From Byssothecium circinans (taxonomy: Eukaryota > Ascomycota > Dothideomycetes > Pleosporales > Massarinaceae), in NCBI GenBank assembly GCA_010015675.1, contig ML977006.1:145727-209726 (forward strand): a DNA stretch of 64,000 nt. The letters run 5' to 3'. The notes under the pieces are model-generated. The model had not been told where the DNA came from. It did not search any database and was given only the letters and a program-made list of their open reading frames with translations. Positions 1 to 10,928 of the stretch are shown here, piece after piece (position 1 is the stretch's first letter; every line of letters starts with the position of its first letter). A program made the position numbers and the translations under genes.

Positions 1-1151
1 TATCGACATTACTGTTATACATTAAACGGACTATACTTTCTTTCCCTTGTATCCTAATATAGAAGGGGGGGAGGACCAATACACCTTCTCTTTTAGGGCA
101 GCTATTACATTGCATACCCTCACGCTTGTGTGCTCGGTACGCGTGCTATACCTATGGGGAGCTTGTGTAGATGAAGGCTTCGCCCATTCTATAGGAGGTA
201 AATTAGTACCAACCGACCACCAACATCATCGACGGCTTGTCAAACCGCCTCCTACGGTCAAGAGTTGCGGTATGCTATACCATCAACTATAGCCTTCTAT
301 TACGATTTCTGATCCTTGTTTTCAACGATAGTTTTACGGCGGCAAAACCCACGAGTGACCGTGGCTATGAAAACACAGCAATAACAATCTTTCTTCTCAT
401 GTCAATGCATACGACGGTTTTCAACGACGGTTTGATCAGTGGAATCGATCGTTCGAGAAGGAATAGTAGCGTTCGCATGTGAGGAATTACCAGAGCCACC
501 AGTCTTATTTCCCGAGCAGATGAAACCCTATGTAAACCTAGTTACTAAAAGGTGAGGGCATGATCGTGCCTTAGTCCCCTAAATAGCTCATTCCTTTAGA
601 TTGTTATCCATTTACTTATATGTTAGGCGCCATGCCATACCATGGCAGCTTCTAAAAGCGCAGAACTACCTTTGTATAGGACGTACCATTAGCACTGCCT
701 TATTTGTAGTGCGCAATTTCTAGATAGTATTAAAGATAGGAAGTATATTCTTCACTCGAGTAACACGCCCAACAACCACGTACTCATCTGACCTACCCAA
801 AAACGCCCTACAAGGGCCAAGAAAACAATATTTTTTATACTTTAAATACCTACACGACCAACTCTCGTCTCAAACACCCCACCCCAAACATCCCCAAAAC
901 TGCCCTCCACCGCCTCCCACTCTCCCTCTACCCCCTAATCACTCCAACCCCCACCGCCCCCAAAGCCCTTCCCTCCACAACCTCCACAGCATTCATAATC
1001 GTGCATCAATATACCAATAATACTGATTCACCTTCTGCACCGAGAACAGCTTCAATTCGTGCTGTGCGGTACTGGGGAGGTAGTCGCAGTATCTGAATGC
1101 GTCTTGGGCGGCGGAGGGGAATGATGAAGGGGTTTGCACTAGGATTCGGAT
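1..1151. other. Intergenic, no gene recognised
   Basis: Short open frames exist in the first 500 bases but have no recognisable protein character. Bases 870-975 are strongly C-rich (polypyrimidine) and 1150-1260 strongly G-rich, so the two flanks are skewed in opposite directions. I see no RNA gene here. Confidence 0.5.
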
Positions 1152-1506
1152 TTAGGTGGAGGAGGTGGAGGGTGGAGTGGTGGGATAAGGGGAATTGGGG
1201 GGAAGGGGAGCGGGAGGTTGATCGTGTGGTTGACGGGGTGCAGCGGGTCGAGGAGGGTAGATGAAGAAGAGGGAGATGCGGGAGGGGAACTGCGCGGTGA
1301 TAGTAATAGGGGCGTTGACGACAGGTTTGAAGTCTCGTGGATGTGAGACTGGGAGGAGGGGCAGGACGGTTTCGATGTAGTTGCGAGGCGCTGCTTCGGA
1401 AGGGGATCGGTAGTCGACGAGGTATGTTTTGAGTGTGCTTGCTGTTATCGCTTTCCCTATCGTTGTGGTTAATGTGGTGGACGGGTTGTTTTGGCGGGTT
1501 GGTCAG
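1152..1506 (-). pseudogene. Possible coding remnant or internal exon
   Basis: On the minus strand about 115 codons are open between a TGA and a TAA, without an ATG. The translation has protein-like character, for example a stretch reading KTYLVDYRSPSEAAPRNY followed by VLPLLPVSHPRDFKPVVN. I do not recognise the family. Without a start codon it could be one exon of a gene whose other exons I cannot see, or a decayed gene. The last third becomes Pro-rich, which suggests loss of coding constraint. It lies about 270 bases beyond the 3' end of the TFB3 gene, on the same strand. Confidence 0.25.
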
Positions 1507-1773
1507 GTTGGACAGTTCGTAGAGAAACGGCCTTTCTATTCATCGTAAGAGGAGTAACGCGTCCGCTACGATGAGAGTCAGCAGTAAGACATGCACATTA
1601 ACGCGATATTGCTCATGAACGAAACAAAGTCGTGTTGTTTGCTAAAAGCTACTATGGTGTCAAAATCCTAAAAGCTGGTCTTTTGCCCACGACAAATATG
1701 CCTAAAGACGCCGCCTAGAATGCAGAGCCAAGGCTCGGGGTATCACATAAAAAAAACTGTTCAAGTTGCGGAA

Positions 1774-2888
1774 TCAAAACACATCCTGCATATCCACATC
1801 TCGCATGCCGATGGCCGCACTCGCTGCGTTCTGCGTCCCTATCCCCGCATCTCCTGATCCCGCGTTTTCCCTCGCCGTGATCTCCTCTTCGATGAAGATT
1901 CCCATGCCACCAAACGCTTCGACCATCATCTTATTGTAGTAGTCGCGTGTGTCCCAGCCACCGGCCATATGCCCGGGTTCCTTTGCGAAGTGCGCGAGCC
2001 AGTCGCAGTTGTAGTTCTCAGGTATATTGTAGTACTTTGGGGTGATGCTCCAGCCGTCGAAAGGATCGAAGGGGCTCTCTGGTTTCGGCGCTTCCCGCTT
2101 TTTTAGGCCCTTAAATGTGAAGCCTGTGTCCCGCACCCCGCCCATATCATCGGATGCGCCGGACGGGTCGGTTGTGTTGGTGGCAGGGTTTCTGCGCTGC
2201 GTACCGCCTTTCTTGAGCACGACGTGTGAGGTGTCGGAGAGCGTGGATGTATTCGCTTGATCGTCGACGGTGCGGAAGGTCGCGTTGGGGTTGAGCTCGG
2301 CTTTCTGCGCGGCCTCCCAGAGTTTCAGTTTGCGCTCGGTTTCGGCGACGTTGACGCGTCCGATGAGATCAGCGGCTATGTATTCGACTTGTTCAAGGTA
2401 GTCGTTGTAGTCGCGGAGGGTCTCGAAGTCGGATTCCTGCTTGTTCATCCTAGGCGAGTCAATTTATATTCCCTCCATGCCTATGAGAATGATTTGACTC
2501 ACGCCTTGGCTACCCGTCGCCGGATGTCCACCTCCCTCTCAATAGCCAGATCCTCAAATGTCTGTGTCCTAAATTTGACTTTCCGCAGCGTCTTCTTGCA
2601 CCCGGCGATGGGGCACGGCGCGGGCCCATGCGAGAAGATGCGGTCGACGCAAGACTCGCACATCTTGTGATAGCATTCCGGATTGACTAGAAAGCGCATG
2701 TTCGGATTGAGGTAGCGCGATGATTTGCATACAATGCAAATATCTTGGGTTGAGTCAGCGGAGGGCGCTTGTTGGTCTTGCTGGAGAGAGAGCTTGCGAA
2801 GGGAGAAAGAAAGAGGAGTGGACGCACCGCCATCTTCGGCGAGGCGCTGCTCGCGGGCGCCAGAAGCGCGCGGTGCTGCTTTGGACAT
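1774..2888 (-). CDS. TFB3: TFIIH/CAK subunit TFB3 (MAT1), RING finger
   Basis: Homologue of Tfb3/MAT1, the assembly factor linking the CDK-activating kinase (Kin28/Cdk7-cyclin) to TFIIH; it acts in the nucleus in transcription initiation and repair. Sequence: an N-terminal C3HC4 RING (CIVCKSSRYLNPNMRF, CYHKMCESC, CPIAGC) followed by the family signature VDIRRRVAK and then NKQESDFETLRDYNDYLE. Intron 2503-2449 is clear: donor GTGAGT at 2502, acceptor CCTAG, exon resuming at 2449, joining RRRVAKA to MNKQESD. A further probable intron spans 2827-2744 (donor GTGCGT, branch GCTGAC, acceptor CAAG); removing it joins LAEDG directly to DICIVCKSS. It is 84 bases, so the frame holds either way (353 or 325 aa). 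The ATG at 2888 is chosen as the one nearest the RING. The gene is divergent from the URI-like gene and shares a promoter of about 300 bases with it. Confidence 0.92.
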
Positions 2889-3230
2889 GTTGTGTGGTTG
2901 CGCGAGCAGTGGCGGGGAGAGGAGAGGACAGGTGCTTGTGGTGTTGAAGTCGTGGATGATTAGTAATGCGACAGGCGAGCTAGTGCGGCGATGGTATCTG
3001 TTGGAAAGACCGCAGTCGCAAGTATTGTGCTTGAGATCGTGAAAAGATATTAAAGTAGTAGACGAAGGCGAAGAAGGTCGAAAATGCCTTGACGTCTTTG
3101 AACCATCCCAAACAGCTGTGGATAGCTCGAACACGGATCGGTACTAGCGCCGCCAAGCCATCGGCCATTTCTCACGCCTCCGCTCTCGAAAATCTTGCCG
3201 GACTCCTCCACCTCGCCTTCATACATCGCC
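2889..3230. promoter_or_regulatory. Shared divergent promoter, TFB3 / URI-like gene
   Basis: About 300-340 bases separate the divergent start codons of TFB3 (minus) and the URI-like gene (plus). Both products act around RNA polymerase II, which makes a shared bidirectional promoter plausible. I see no definite TATA box, as is common for fungal housekeeping genes. The role is inferred from geometry only. Confidence 0.5.
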
Positions 3231-4985
3231 ATGTCGACAGCCGCGCCCTCCATGGAGAACATTGAACAGCGCCGTCTGCAGCTCGAAGAAAATGTCGCGA
3301 AGCTCAACAAGACGCTCCAGCACTGGTCGACATGGGAGGTCGAGTACGCGATGCTCAAAGAAGAGCTTCAAAAGGCCCCAGGCTCTCCATCGCCGGAAGC
3401 CATGCTCGAGATAGGCCGCCAAATTGGAGGCATGCTCGTCAACGAGAAGGAAGTTCTTGAGCTGCTCGGCAAAGACGTCAATTCAAAACGCACTGCTAAC
3501 CAAGTGGTTGATATGATTACAAGACGCATTGACTATGTTCAGCAGAATAGAACGACAGTCGAGAAACAGCTTGATAGGGCAGAGAAGCAGCTGGAAGGGT
3601 TTGTGGTGCTTGCGAATCCGGGCTTGGAGAACGAGGAGGGTTTGCCGATGATGGATATCGAGGAAGAGTTGGATGAAGATGGGGATGTGGTTTCGAGTTC
3701 GGTCACACAGCCGGGGAAGGCAGCGCCGGAGCTGATTGAAGCGTTGCGAAAAGCGGGTGTGCACAAAGCTGAACAGAGCAAGCCTGCAAAGAAGCCACCT
3801 CTTGCCGCATCATCGACATATGCACCAAAATCGACGCCTTCAATATCACATTCCACTCCAGAAACGAGCACTGAACCATCTGCGAAGAAACAGCCTCTTT
3901 CCGATGCCACTTCAGAGACCAAACCAAAAACAGCAGAAGGTCCGCGGAAGAAGTCGGTGGCCTTTGCGGATGATGTACAAGTCAAAACGTTTGAAAAGCC
4001 TTCCGGCGTCGACGAAAAGGTCAGGGGCTGGAATTTGAAGCCGGGTTCGCGTATCTACGAGCTCGGTGGTGATGAGCAGGTAGTCGACAAGCACATTGTG
4101 CCTGTAGATGAGAGTGCGGATGAAGCTCAGCTTCGGAGAGACATGATACAATTCGGCCTCACCGAAGCTGGAAAAGTTGTCGGCGAGATGGATGTCGATG
4201 ATCTCGAAGAATTTGACGATGACCCTGACGAGGATGAAGATAGCGAGGAGGATGAGGACGAGCACGGCCGTAGCACGAGGCCGGTTATCACCGACGAATA
4301 TCGGCAGCAGATGATGGACCTCGAGAAGAAGCTCAATGCGCGGATGGTAGAGAATGTTGGGCCTCAGCCAGAAATGCATCCGCTCGCTGAGGTGGCTGAT
4401 GACGTGCGGTCACTGCGTGTTCGCGAAGATGACGATTTCGACGAGTCCATGACGGCGTCCAGACCGGATGAGAACACGAAGAGTGTCCGATTCGCTGATA
4501 TACCAGAAGACTCAGAGTCGGCTGAGCCCTCGGGGCCGCCACCACCAACCATCTCAAATACTATCGTCGAGCGGACAGGACCTGCACCTCAAGCACCTTC
4601 TGCTCCCTCGAAACCCGCCAAAGTATCGCGGTTCAAGAGCGCGCGTGCAAATCTCCCTCAACCTCCACCAATGCTACCCAATCCGCCCATACCCGAACCT
4701 CCATCAGTGCCAGCAGGTCCCGTAGGCCGTACACTCGCCGACACCGTACTCGAACACACCCCACAGCCCTCCGAGCTCCAGGCCCCAGACGAACTTGACC
4801 CTGTCCTCCTTAATCGCCAGATTCATACCGAATATCACAAGCTACGCAACAAGATAATCCAGCAACAAGGCGGCTTCAAAGAAAGCGAGGAAGAGAAGGA
4901 CAATCCGTTGATGGAGGAGCGCAATGGCACGCCGAAGAAAGTAAGTCGCTTCATGGCTGCGAGGCTAAAAGCGGACGGTTTGTAG
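3195..4985 (+). CDS. URI1/Bud27-like unconventional prefoldin, RPB5 interactor
   Basis: Single-exon gene of 596 aa from the first ATG; the ATG at 3231 (MSTAAPSMENIEQRR) is an equally good start. Residues about 20-135 form an alpha-type prefoldin module: two coiled-coil helices around a hydrophobic hairpin with GRQIGGMLVNEKEVLELLG. The rest is long and disordered, with an acidic stretch near 340-360 (EEFDDDPDEDEDSEEDEDE) and Pro-rich parts. Two related short motifs, KVSRFKSARAN and KVSRFMAARLK, occur near residues 490 and at the very C-terminus; C-terminal motifs of this sort characterise the DUF3835 region of Bud27/URI proteins. The family helps assemble RNA polymerases in the cytoplasm through Rpb5 and links to TOR signalling. 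The assignment rests on architecture and motifs. Confidence 0.8.
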   Translation: MPDSSTSPSYIAMSTAAPSMENIEQRRLQLEENVAKLNKTLQHWSTWEVEYAMLKEELQKAPGSPSPEAMLEIGRQIGGMLVNEKEVLELLGKDVNSKRTANQVVDMITRRIDYVQQNRTTVEKQLDRAEKQLEGFVVLANPGLENEEGLPMMDIEEELDEDGDVVSSSVTQPGKAAPELIEALRKAGVHKAEQSKPAKKPPLAASSTYAPKSTPSISHSTPETSTEPSAKKQPLSDATSETKPKTAEGPRKKSVAFADDVQVKTFEKPSGVDEKVRGWNLKPGSRIYELGGDEQVVDKHIVPVDESADEAQLRRDMIQFGLTEAGKVVGEMDVDDLEEFDDDPDEDEDSEEDEDEHGRSTRPVITDEYRQQMMDLEKKLNARMVENVGPQPEMHPLAEVADDVRSLRVREDDDFDESMTASRPDENTKSVRFADIPEDSESAEPSGPPPPTISNTIVERTGPAPQAPSAPSKPAKVSRFKSARANLPQPPPMLPNPPIPEPPSVPAGPVGRTLADTVLEHTPQPSELQAPDELDPVLLNRQIHTEYHKLRNKIIQQQGGFKESEEEKDNPLMEERNGTPKKVSRFMAARLKADGL

Positions 4986-5553
4986 TTTCTTGATACCCTT
5001 GAATACCCATTTGACGCGGTCGGTACTTTCTTGCAGAGTGCATGTTTGACAGTGATGTCTTTGCGCCTATTTGGCTGGAACAATTCATGCCCGTGAGAGA
5101 TACGATGCTGTGTATCAGTCTCACATTACATTCGTTCCTAGATTGAGTCGGGGCTCTCTGACGTCGCTGGCTGGCTTTTTTTACCAGTGGCGATTGTATT
5201 CTGCTCTGTACATTATGATAGTAAATCAACCTTTTCGAAGCTTGAAATTTGGATGCCCCAGTGACTTCGTCCCAACAATGATACGTCAAAAGTGTATAAT
5301 CTGATGGCAGCCGCGATGTGGGGGCGGGGCAGCTTCCCAAATTTCTAGATCGGAGAATGGTTCTTCCCGCCGAGCCATGGTTCGAGAGCAGGATCACAAC
5401 GTCACCACATCACTTCTCCTACATAAAGGAGAGGCCCAGTCGCTCAGGAATAGCGATATACTCATTTCCTCCCATTGTTATATTCATTCGCTTGCGTCCC
5501 ATCACAGGCCCAGAGCTAGATTACGCCCGCCCCGAGCCCGGGACCTCCCAACC
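4986..5553. other. Intergenic; 3' region of URI-like gene and promoter of next gene
   Basis: No gene seen. The last 100 bases are CT-rich leader-like sequence ending in ACCATGG at the start codon of the ataxin-10-like gene. Confidence 0.5.
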
Positions 5554-8500
5554 ATGGCCGCCGCCGTGGAGGAGAGACGGCCTCCACAGCCCTACCTCAT
5601 GCGCATACGCCTAGGACTCGCGGCCTATCTCGTGCACTTCAAATATAATTACATGAGAGAGGAGACCATGCGCGTGATGGAGCAGAAGAATGTCAAGAGA
5701 ACGCTGCAAGACAGTCGGCAGAGTTTTGAGATTCGGTACGCCGCCTTTTCTCCCATAGTCGAGACATGCGACGACTGACTAGACCCATGCAGGGAGGAAA
5801 TTGGCCTCGCCGACGTCTTTTGGGACGAGCTTGCAGGCGTCCTGAAAGCCGCCGTCCCCTCGCTCTCACGACGCAGCTTCGCCGCACCCGAAACCGCTAC
5901 ACCCGATTACGAGGACCTATCTGGTCCGCTCATTGCCGCGTGTTCGGCTAGTCTGCTCACGGATCTGGACAGATTGGATTCGCTGGTGTCCATAGCCCGC
6001 AACTTGCTGGCAAACGGGGAGAAGGTGCAGAACCTGGCGGCCACAAAGTTGTTTGACAAGGATGTGTTTGCCCTGATCAACGTCTGCGTACGCGTGACTG
6101 CTCGCGGCTACGATGGCGAGGCGAACACGTCGGATGAGGACAAGTGGCAGAGCGTTATCAATGCTTGTAAGCCCATCTGCAAGGACAGCATGGTCAATGG
6201 CTGACAGCATTGCAGACAAGAAGCTCCTCATCACGTGCTTGCAATTCCTGAACAATCTAATCGCGCGGAACGAGCAGCGCAAGCTGATGCTCTGGATCGA
6301 GCTCTTCGACAGTCACGTTGACAATGAGCTCCCCAACTTTGCCGACATGAAGTACAACATGGACGTCTCCCCTCGTCAGGAACGGGACGCGCCACCAAAG
6401 GACGACGCACCGGTCGCTCCCCCTTACATCTCTCGTGGACCGGACGCATTGAAGATTCCCCAGCAACCCGCCTCTTCTCCCTTTCTCCTCTACATCGGCG
6501 AAACGGGCAACCATGTCAAGAAGTGGCTTGCCAAGCACGGCCAGAAGGCGGGTGCGAACGAGATTGCTGCCGAGTGCCGAAGACGGTGGCAAACCATGGC
6601 CGAAGAAGACAAGAATGTAAGCTTACTTTGTTCCGCGCCCCGCATCTACTGACAGACGTAGAAATGGAACATGCTCTACGCCGAAGTTGTTGCCAAATAT
6701 CGCGACGACCTCACAAACACCCACTCAAACAGCCCAAAGAATTTGAGGGAACAGCACGCGCGGAACGAAGAAAGCGTGCAAGCCCTTGCTGATAGTATCA
6801 GCCAACTGCAGGTCGAGGTGGATCGGATGCGATCATCTATTGCCGCGTCGAACGGCGAAGGTCCCGCACCACCACCCGAAAAGGAGACTGAGCCCGCAAA
6901 GCCTGTGCAGGAGCACTCAAAAGCGGATCCGGGTATCAATCGGTCGCCCCCGGCAGGTGAGGTCGATTTCCGCGTGACTTATCCGCCCTCGTTCGGTGCC
7001 GAGATCCTTCAAAACGGCAAGAAGGATCTATTGAAGCGTCTGGAGCCCGATCCCGATCGTCCAGCAGCACTGACTAGCGATGTAGCCTCTCCCAACTCGC
7101 CTCCACCGGAGGATGATGACAACGAGGACGACTACGACGACTCTGGTGATGAGGGTCATGGGCTGCTTACTGACGTGCCATTGATTCTGGGGCCTACGGA
7201 AATTGAGGTTCTACCAATGATCATCATGGCGGGAATCGTTGAGCCAGCAGAAGGTCAGCCTGGATACCATTCCGATCCTGCTATCTTCAGCAGCATTCGA
7301 AGCATGCACAGCGTCAGATGCCACCTCCTCCTCGCCCAAGACAATGGACGAAATCTATTGAGGGAACTCCTCATCTTTGTTGCCGCCTGGGATCTACGGG
7401 AGGACGAGCTGTATTTCAAGTTCATGGTCAAGATCATGGAAGCTATTCTCGCGAACGGTCTGTTGCCATTTGCCTACCACACTTTCCGAGAATCTGAGTA
7501 AGTCAATCCTGTCCTCATTCGACTTTAGCTTACAAGCGCAGTAGGTCGAAGGATATTATCTCTCCGGCTCAAGCCGTCATCATGAAGCTTCTCACCAACA
7601 TTTTCCGCGCCCGCCAGGCTCGCACGCCTTCGAATCATCTAATCAAGTCAACGCCCCCCCAAGTTGACCAAGGCGATGCGCACATGGTCAACTTCCTGCT
7701 GACTGAGTTCCGACGCCACATCATTCCGCAAACCTGTGCTCTCATATTCCTACAAGGTCAGATCAGAGCCGGTCATGCGCAGCCGGAAGATTTTCCGCTC
7801 AACCTATGGGACATGGAACGTATGTATGAGGGCGTTTACCAGTATCTCGAATTCTTCGCCATCCTTACCGAGCATGAGACATGGAAGACTATGCTCAGCA
7901 ACTGGGAAGTAGCTTACGAGCTTGTTACCCTTCTCAAAGAACTCGATGCTGCGATTCCAAAGGGACAGATTACGGTCCCTCCTTTATCATCCGCTACACG
8001 ACAGCCTGCACCAGCTCAGCCTGTTGGCACTGAACCAGCTCCGGTCACCGTTGAGCGGCCTTATGATACTACTGCCAACCCTACCGCCCCCGAAGGTTAC
8101 ATGCCGTCACCGCGTCCTTTTATCGATGAAGCTCAAGATGAGCCTTCTGAGTTCGAGTGGCGTAATCTGAAGAAGCTCGCAGTTCTTGTTATGAGTTCGT
8201 TGGTCTGGAAGAACCGACAGGTGCAAGATCAGATTCGACCTCTTGGTGGCATCGAAGCAGTACTCAACTGCTGCTCGTATGATGAGCACAATCCCTACAT
8301 TCGTGAACACGCGATTATGTGTCTCCGTTTTCTCATGGAAGGGAACAAGGAGAACCAAGATCGCATCCGCGCCCTCGAACGCTACGAGAAAGAGCGAGCC
8401 GCCGGCGCCGATCCCCAATCCGCACCACCAAATCTGCAACAGCCTTCCCCCGCCACTGCCCCCTCGTCCTCTTCAAAAGCTCCTGTTAGCGTCCGCGTCC

Positions 8501-8778
8501 CTGAAGAAGTCCTCGACCAGCAAGGATACGAGACGTACATGGACCCTAAGGGCCAAGTCTTGCTGAGGAAACGCGAGGTCAAGCCTCCAACCGCTCCAGT
8601 GGTCGGCCACACGGCGAAGGGCAAGGCCAAGCTAGAGACTAGGGATCCTAAGGATTTGGAGCAGTTGGTGCAGCAAGTCATGCGTGAGCTACCTGCCAAA
8701 GTGCAGGGCGTGAGGCATGATGCTGAGAAGGCCGCTGCGTTGGCGAAGCTTGATCGTGAGTTTGACGGGAAGGGATGA
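5554..8778 (+). CDS. Ataxin-10/CTR86-like protein with embedded HMG box
   Basis: Five exons: 5554-5735, 5793-6166, 6216-6616, 6662-7497, 7542-8778; the sum (3030) gives 1009 aa. All joins are GT-AG and restore frame, e.g. SFEIR-EEIGLADVFWDEL and MAEEDKN-KWNMLY. The C-terminal part (about residues 800-880: LKKLAVLVMSSLVWKN, then GGIEAVLNCC...NPYIREHAIMCLRFL) matches the Ataxin-10 homology domain, an armadillo-like module found in yeast Ctr86. The N-terminal third is also helical-repeat-like (LISIARNLLANGE-type helices). Between them, near residues 270-340, lies an HMG-box-like segment (KKWLAKHGQKAGANEIAAECRRRW...KWNMLYAEVVAKY) followed by a coiled coil and an acidic run (EDDDNEDDYDDSGDE). Exact cellular role is unknown; the ataxin-10 assignment is firm, the HMG box probable. 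A strong alternative donor at 8756 could bypass this stop codon (see next entry). Confidence 0.85.
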
Positions 8779-9221
8779 GCTCGGACGACGAGAAGTGCCC
8801 TTGCTCTTATCAATATGAAGATACTAATGGGATGTGTGTGTGTCGAGCAGAAGCATGGAAGCGAGTCGAGCTAGCGTATAAAACACTTTTGGAGTATCAG
8901 TCAGCAAGCCGTCCTTTGGCAGACCGTCTCAAGGCAAAGCATGCGAAACTGTTCGATTTCAGGCGCTCTGTAGACGATATGCAACGGGAGCTTCGGGCGG
9001 AGGAATTTTTTCTGAGGGCTGGGGAACCGAGGCGGCGCGCTCGTATTGTGGATTGGGATTTTGTTGAGTGGAGAGATACGCTTGCAGAGAGCAGTGAGGG
9101 GGTTGCACAGGCAGAGCGAGCTACGGAATGCGGGGAAGGTGGATCTGGAATTGGAGGAGCTGAGGGATATGGGGAGCCGGTGAGGACGTTGAGGATGAGA
9201 GGTGGGGCGGGTACGGTGTAG
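8775..9221 (+). CDS. Alternative 3' terminal exon of the ataxin-10-like gene, or small overlapping ORF
   Basis: An open frame of 148 codons starts in an ATGA overlap with the previous stop. A better reading is a terminal exon: GTGAGT donor at 8756, branch TACTAATG near 8823, acceptor GAGCAG ending at 8850. Splicing this 95-base intron removes the last 7 codons and the stop of the upstream frame and joins AKLD to QAWKRVELAYKTLLEYQ in frame, giving an 1125-aa product ending at 9221. The encoded tail is helical and charged (DDMQRELRAEEFFLRAGEPRRRARIVDWDF is the densest part) and turns Gly-rich at the end. I do not recognise a family. Which form is made, or whether both are, cannot be decided from sequence; the short form ends plausibly as well. 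Confidence 0.4.
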   Translation: MSSDDEKCPCSYQYEDTNGMCVCRAEAWKRVELAYKTLLEYQSASRPLADRLKAKHAKLFDFRRSVDDMQRELRAEEFFLRAGEPRRRARIVDWDFVEWRDTLAESSEGVAQAERATECGEGGSGIGGAEGYGEPVRTLRMRGGAGTV

Positions 9222-10928
9222 CTTGTCATGGGTTTATGGAGGTTCGTGGGGCTTGAGGGTTAGGTTTGGGTTTGGGTTGGAGTGATGTGGTGTGGAAAGC
9301 GTAGTATTGCGTATTATTGCGAATGGGATCGGGGTTGGGGTTGGGGTTTAGATTGGAGGTGTGCGTTGTATTGTTAGGTATGAAATAGACGGGGTGGACC
9401 GTTCTATCTGTCAGTGCTTCATTCTCATGGTTTTGTGTTTGATGGTTGGGAGTAAGTCGTTCGTGCTTGACTTTCTGAAAGGTGATTTGCAGTGTATGGT
9501 TTAAAAGTCCGGGGACGATTTCAAACTTTTGCGGGGAGTAAGGTGGTACATGTTTGACTTTAATGTCGTTGACGTCCTTGCACTAGGGTTGCGTTATGTC
9601 ACGTTTCTCAATTTACTTTGGACTGCGTAGCTGTGAATTCGATGTTTTGGACGAGCAGTGAGTGGGTGAGTGAGTAAGCTGCGAGCTGCGTCCTGTGTGT
9701 TGTGGTTCTGCGTCGTCCTGTTCAGTATCTAGAGTGTTGAGGTAGTTTGCAGTGGTTGTACGATATGCGTAACCTTTTTTTGCTTTTGATGTGATGAATA
9801 GGTAGGTTGTGGGGCTGAGTTGAGTTGTGGGAGATTTGTTTTTGAGTTAATGCTTTCTGTTGTGTATGGTATGATATTTTCTTGTCGTTGTAACTGTGTT
9901 CGTTGGAGGCTGTTGTTGTGTAGTTCCTGGTTGGGGGCGAACTCGTGTTGATGCGTTAAAAAAAAAATTTTTTTGAGGTTATAGTTTATGGTGGAATTAG
10001 TGGATTTTGGTACAGAGCTGATGGTAGAAAGTGGAATTAAATAGTAGGTGGGTGGGGGGATGTTTGCTGGGGTCGTGCGGTGTAATGTTATGTGGTGTTG
10101 TGTCGATCTTGAGTTAAGGGAGGCTTCATGAAGCTTTCTTAGGTGGAGAGTGCTGGGGTCGTGTATGACAAGGGCAGATTTGTTCTCGTGTTGGCGGGTT
10201 TGGGTGTGGAGATGGTGGCGGAGAGTAATGTGGTAGGTAGGGGAAGTTTGTGGCTACCTAACCCAAACAAATAGTACAATGATGTTTTCGTTGGGTAGTG
10301 TCGCTCTTGAGTCTAAGGTCCGCTTCATTAAGCGTTTTTGCGTTGCGGAGGGTGGAGGCTTTGCGTGTGAAGCGTGGTTTCTTCCTCTTGGTGGCTTTGG
10401 GTGGATGGTATGGAGGTGTTGGCCGGCGATATTTTTTGTCATGTCACGTTTCCACATGGCACTGGATGTACATATTCCTAACGAGGCAGTGACTGAATTC
10501 AATTGTTCACATTACATCAATGGTTCTTTCACGTAAGTACAGCACCTCCATATACAAGCTCACTCGTGCACAACTCTTCTATCGTTCAGTTTTATATCTA
10601 TGCATATATGTGACTTGACTCTTAGTGAATCTCTTTTCTTATGACTTATAGATTGGAAGGATCGAGGCATGCAAAGTACTTTTGTCACAGTGGCTTTGTT
10701 GCAATCACTTTTCGAGTCCTGGGGGAGGATATAAATAAGACATTATTTTTGCCTTTCTCTTCTTTCTTCCTCTTATATACAAATTTCTCTGCACTATACT
10801 GTACGACACGAACGATCTACACGCTATCTTTAAGGCTTCTGGGAAGCCGTTCGAAATCAACAGCGTAACTCTACCAATCTACACGAACAACCTATATCAA
10901 CCCCATTACTTTCCCTACCAAACGCACC
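9222..10928. other. GT-rich intergenic region, no convincing gene
   Basis: From about 9220 to 10260 the plus strand is strikingly rich in G and T and poor in C, with G-tracts such as GGGGTTGGGGTTGGGG near 9330 and a T/A homopolymer junction near 9960. Open frames at 10254-10536 exist on both strands but lack clear protein character. The last 200 bases are the promoter and leader of the first Cys/His mini-gene: an ATATAAATA element near 10728 and CT-rich sequence precede the start. Confidence 0.45.

Noticed and set aside
9325..9355. Interstitial telomere (TTGGGG repeats)
   Set aside because: Only three short units and not the TTAGGG usual for ascomycetes; treated as part of the GT-rich region.
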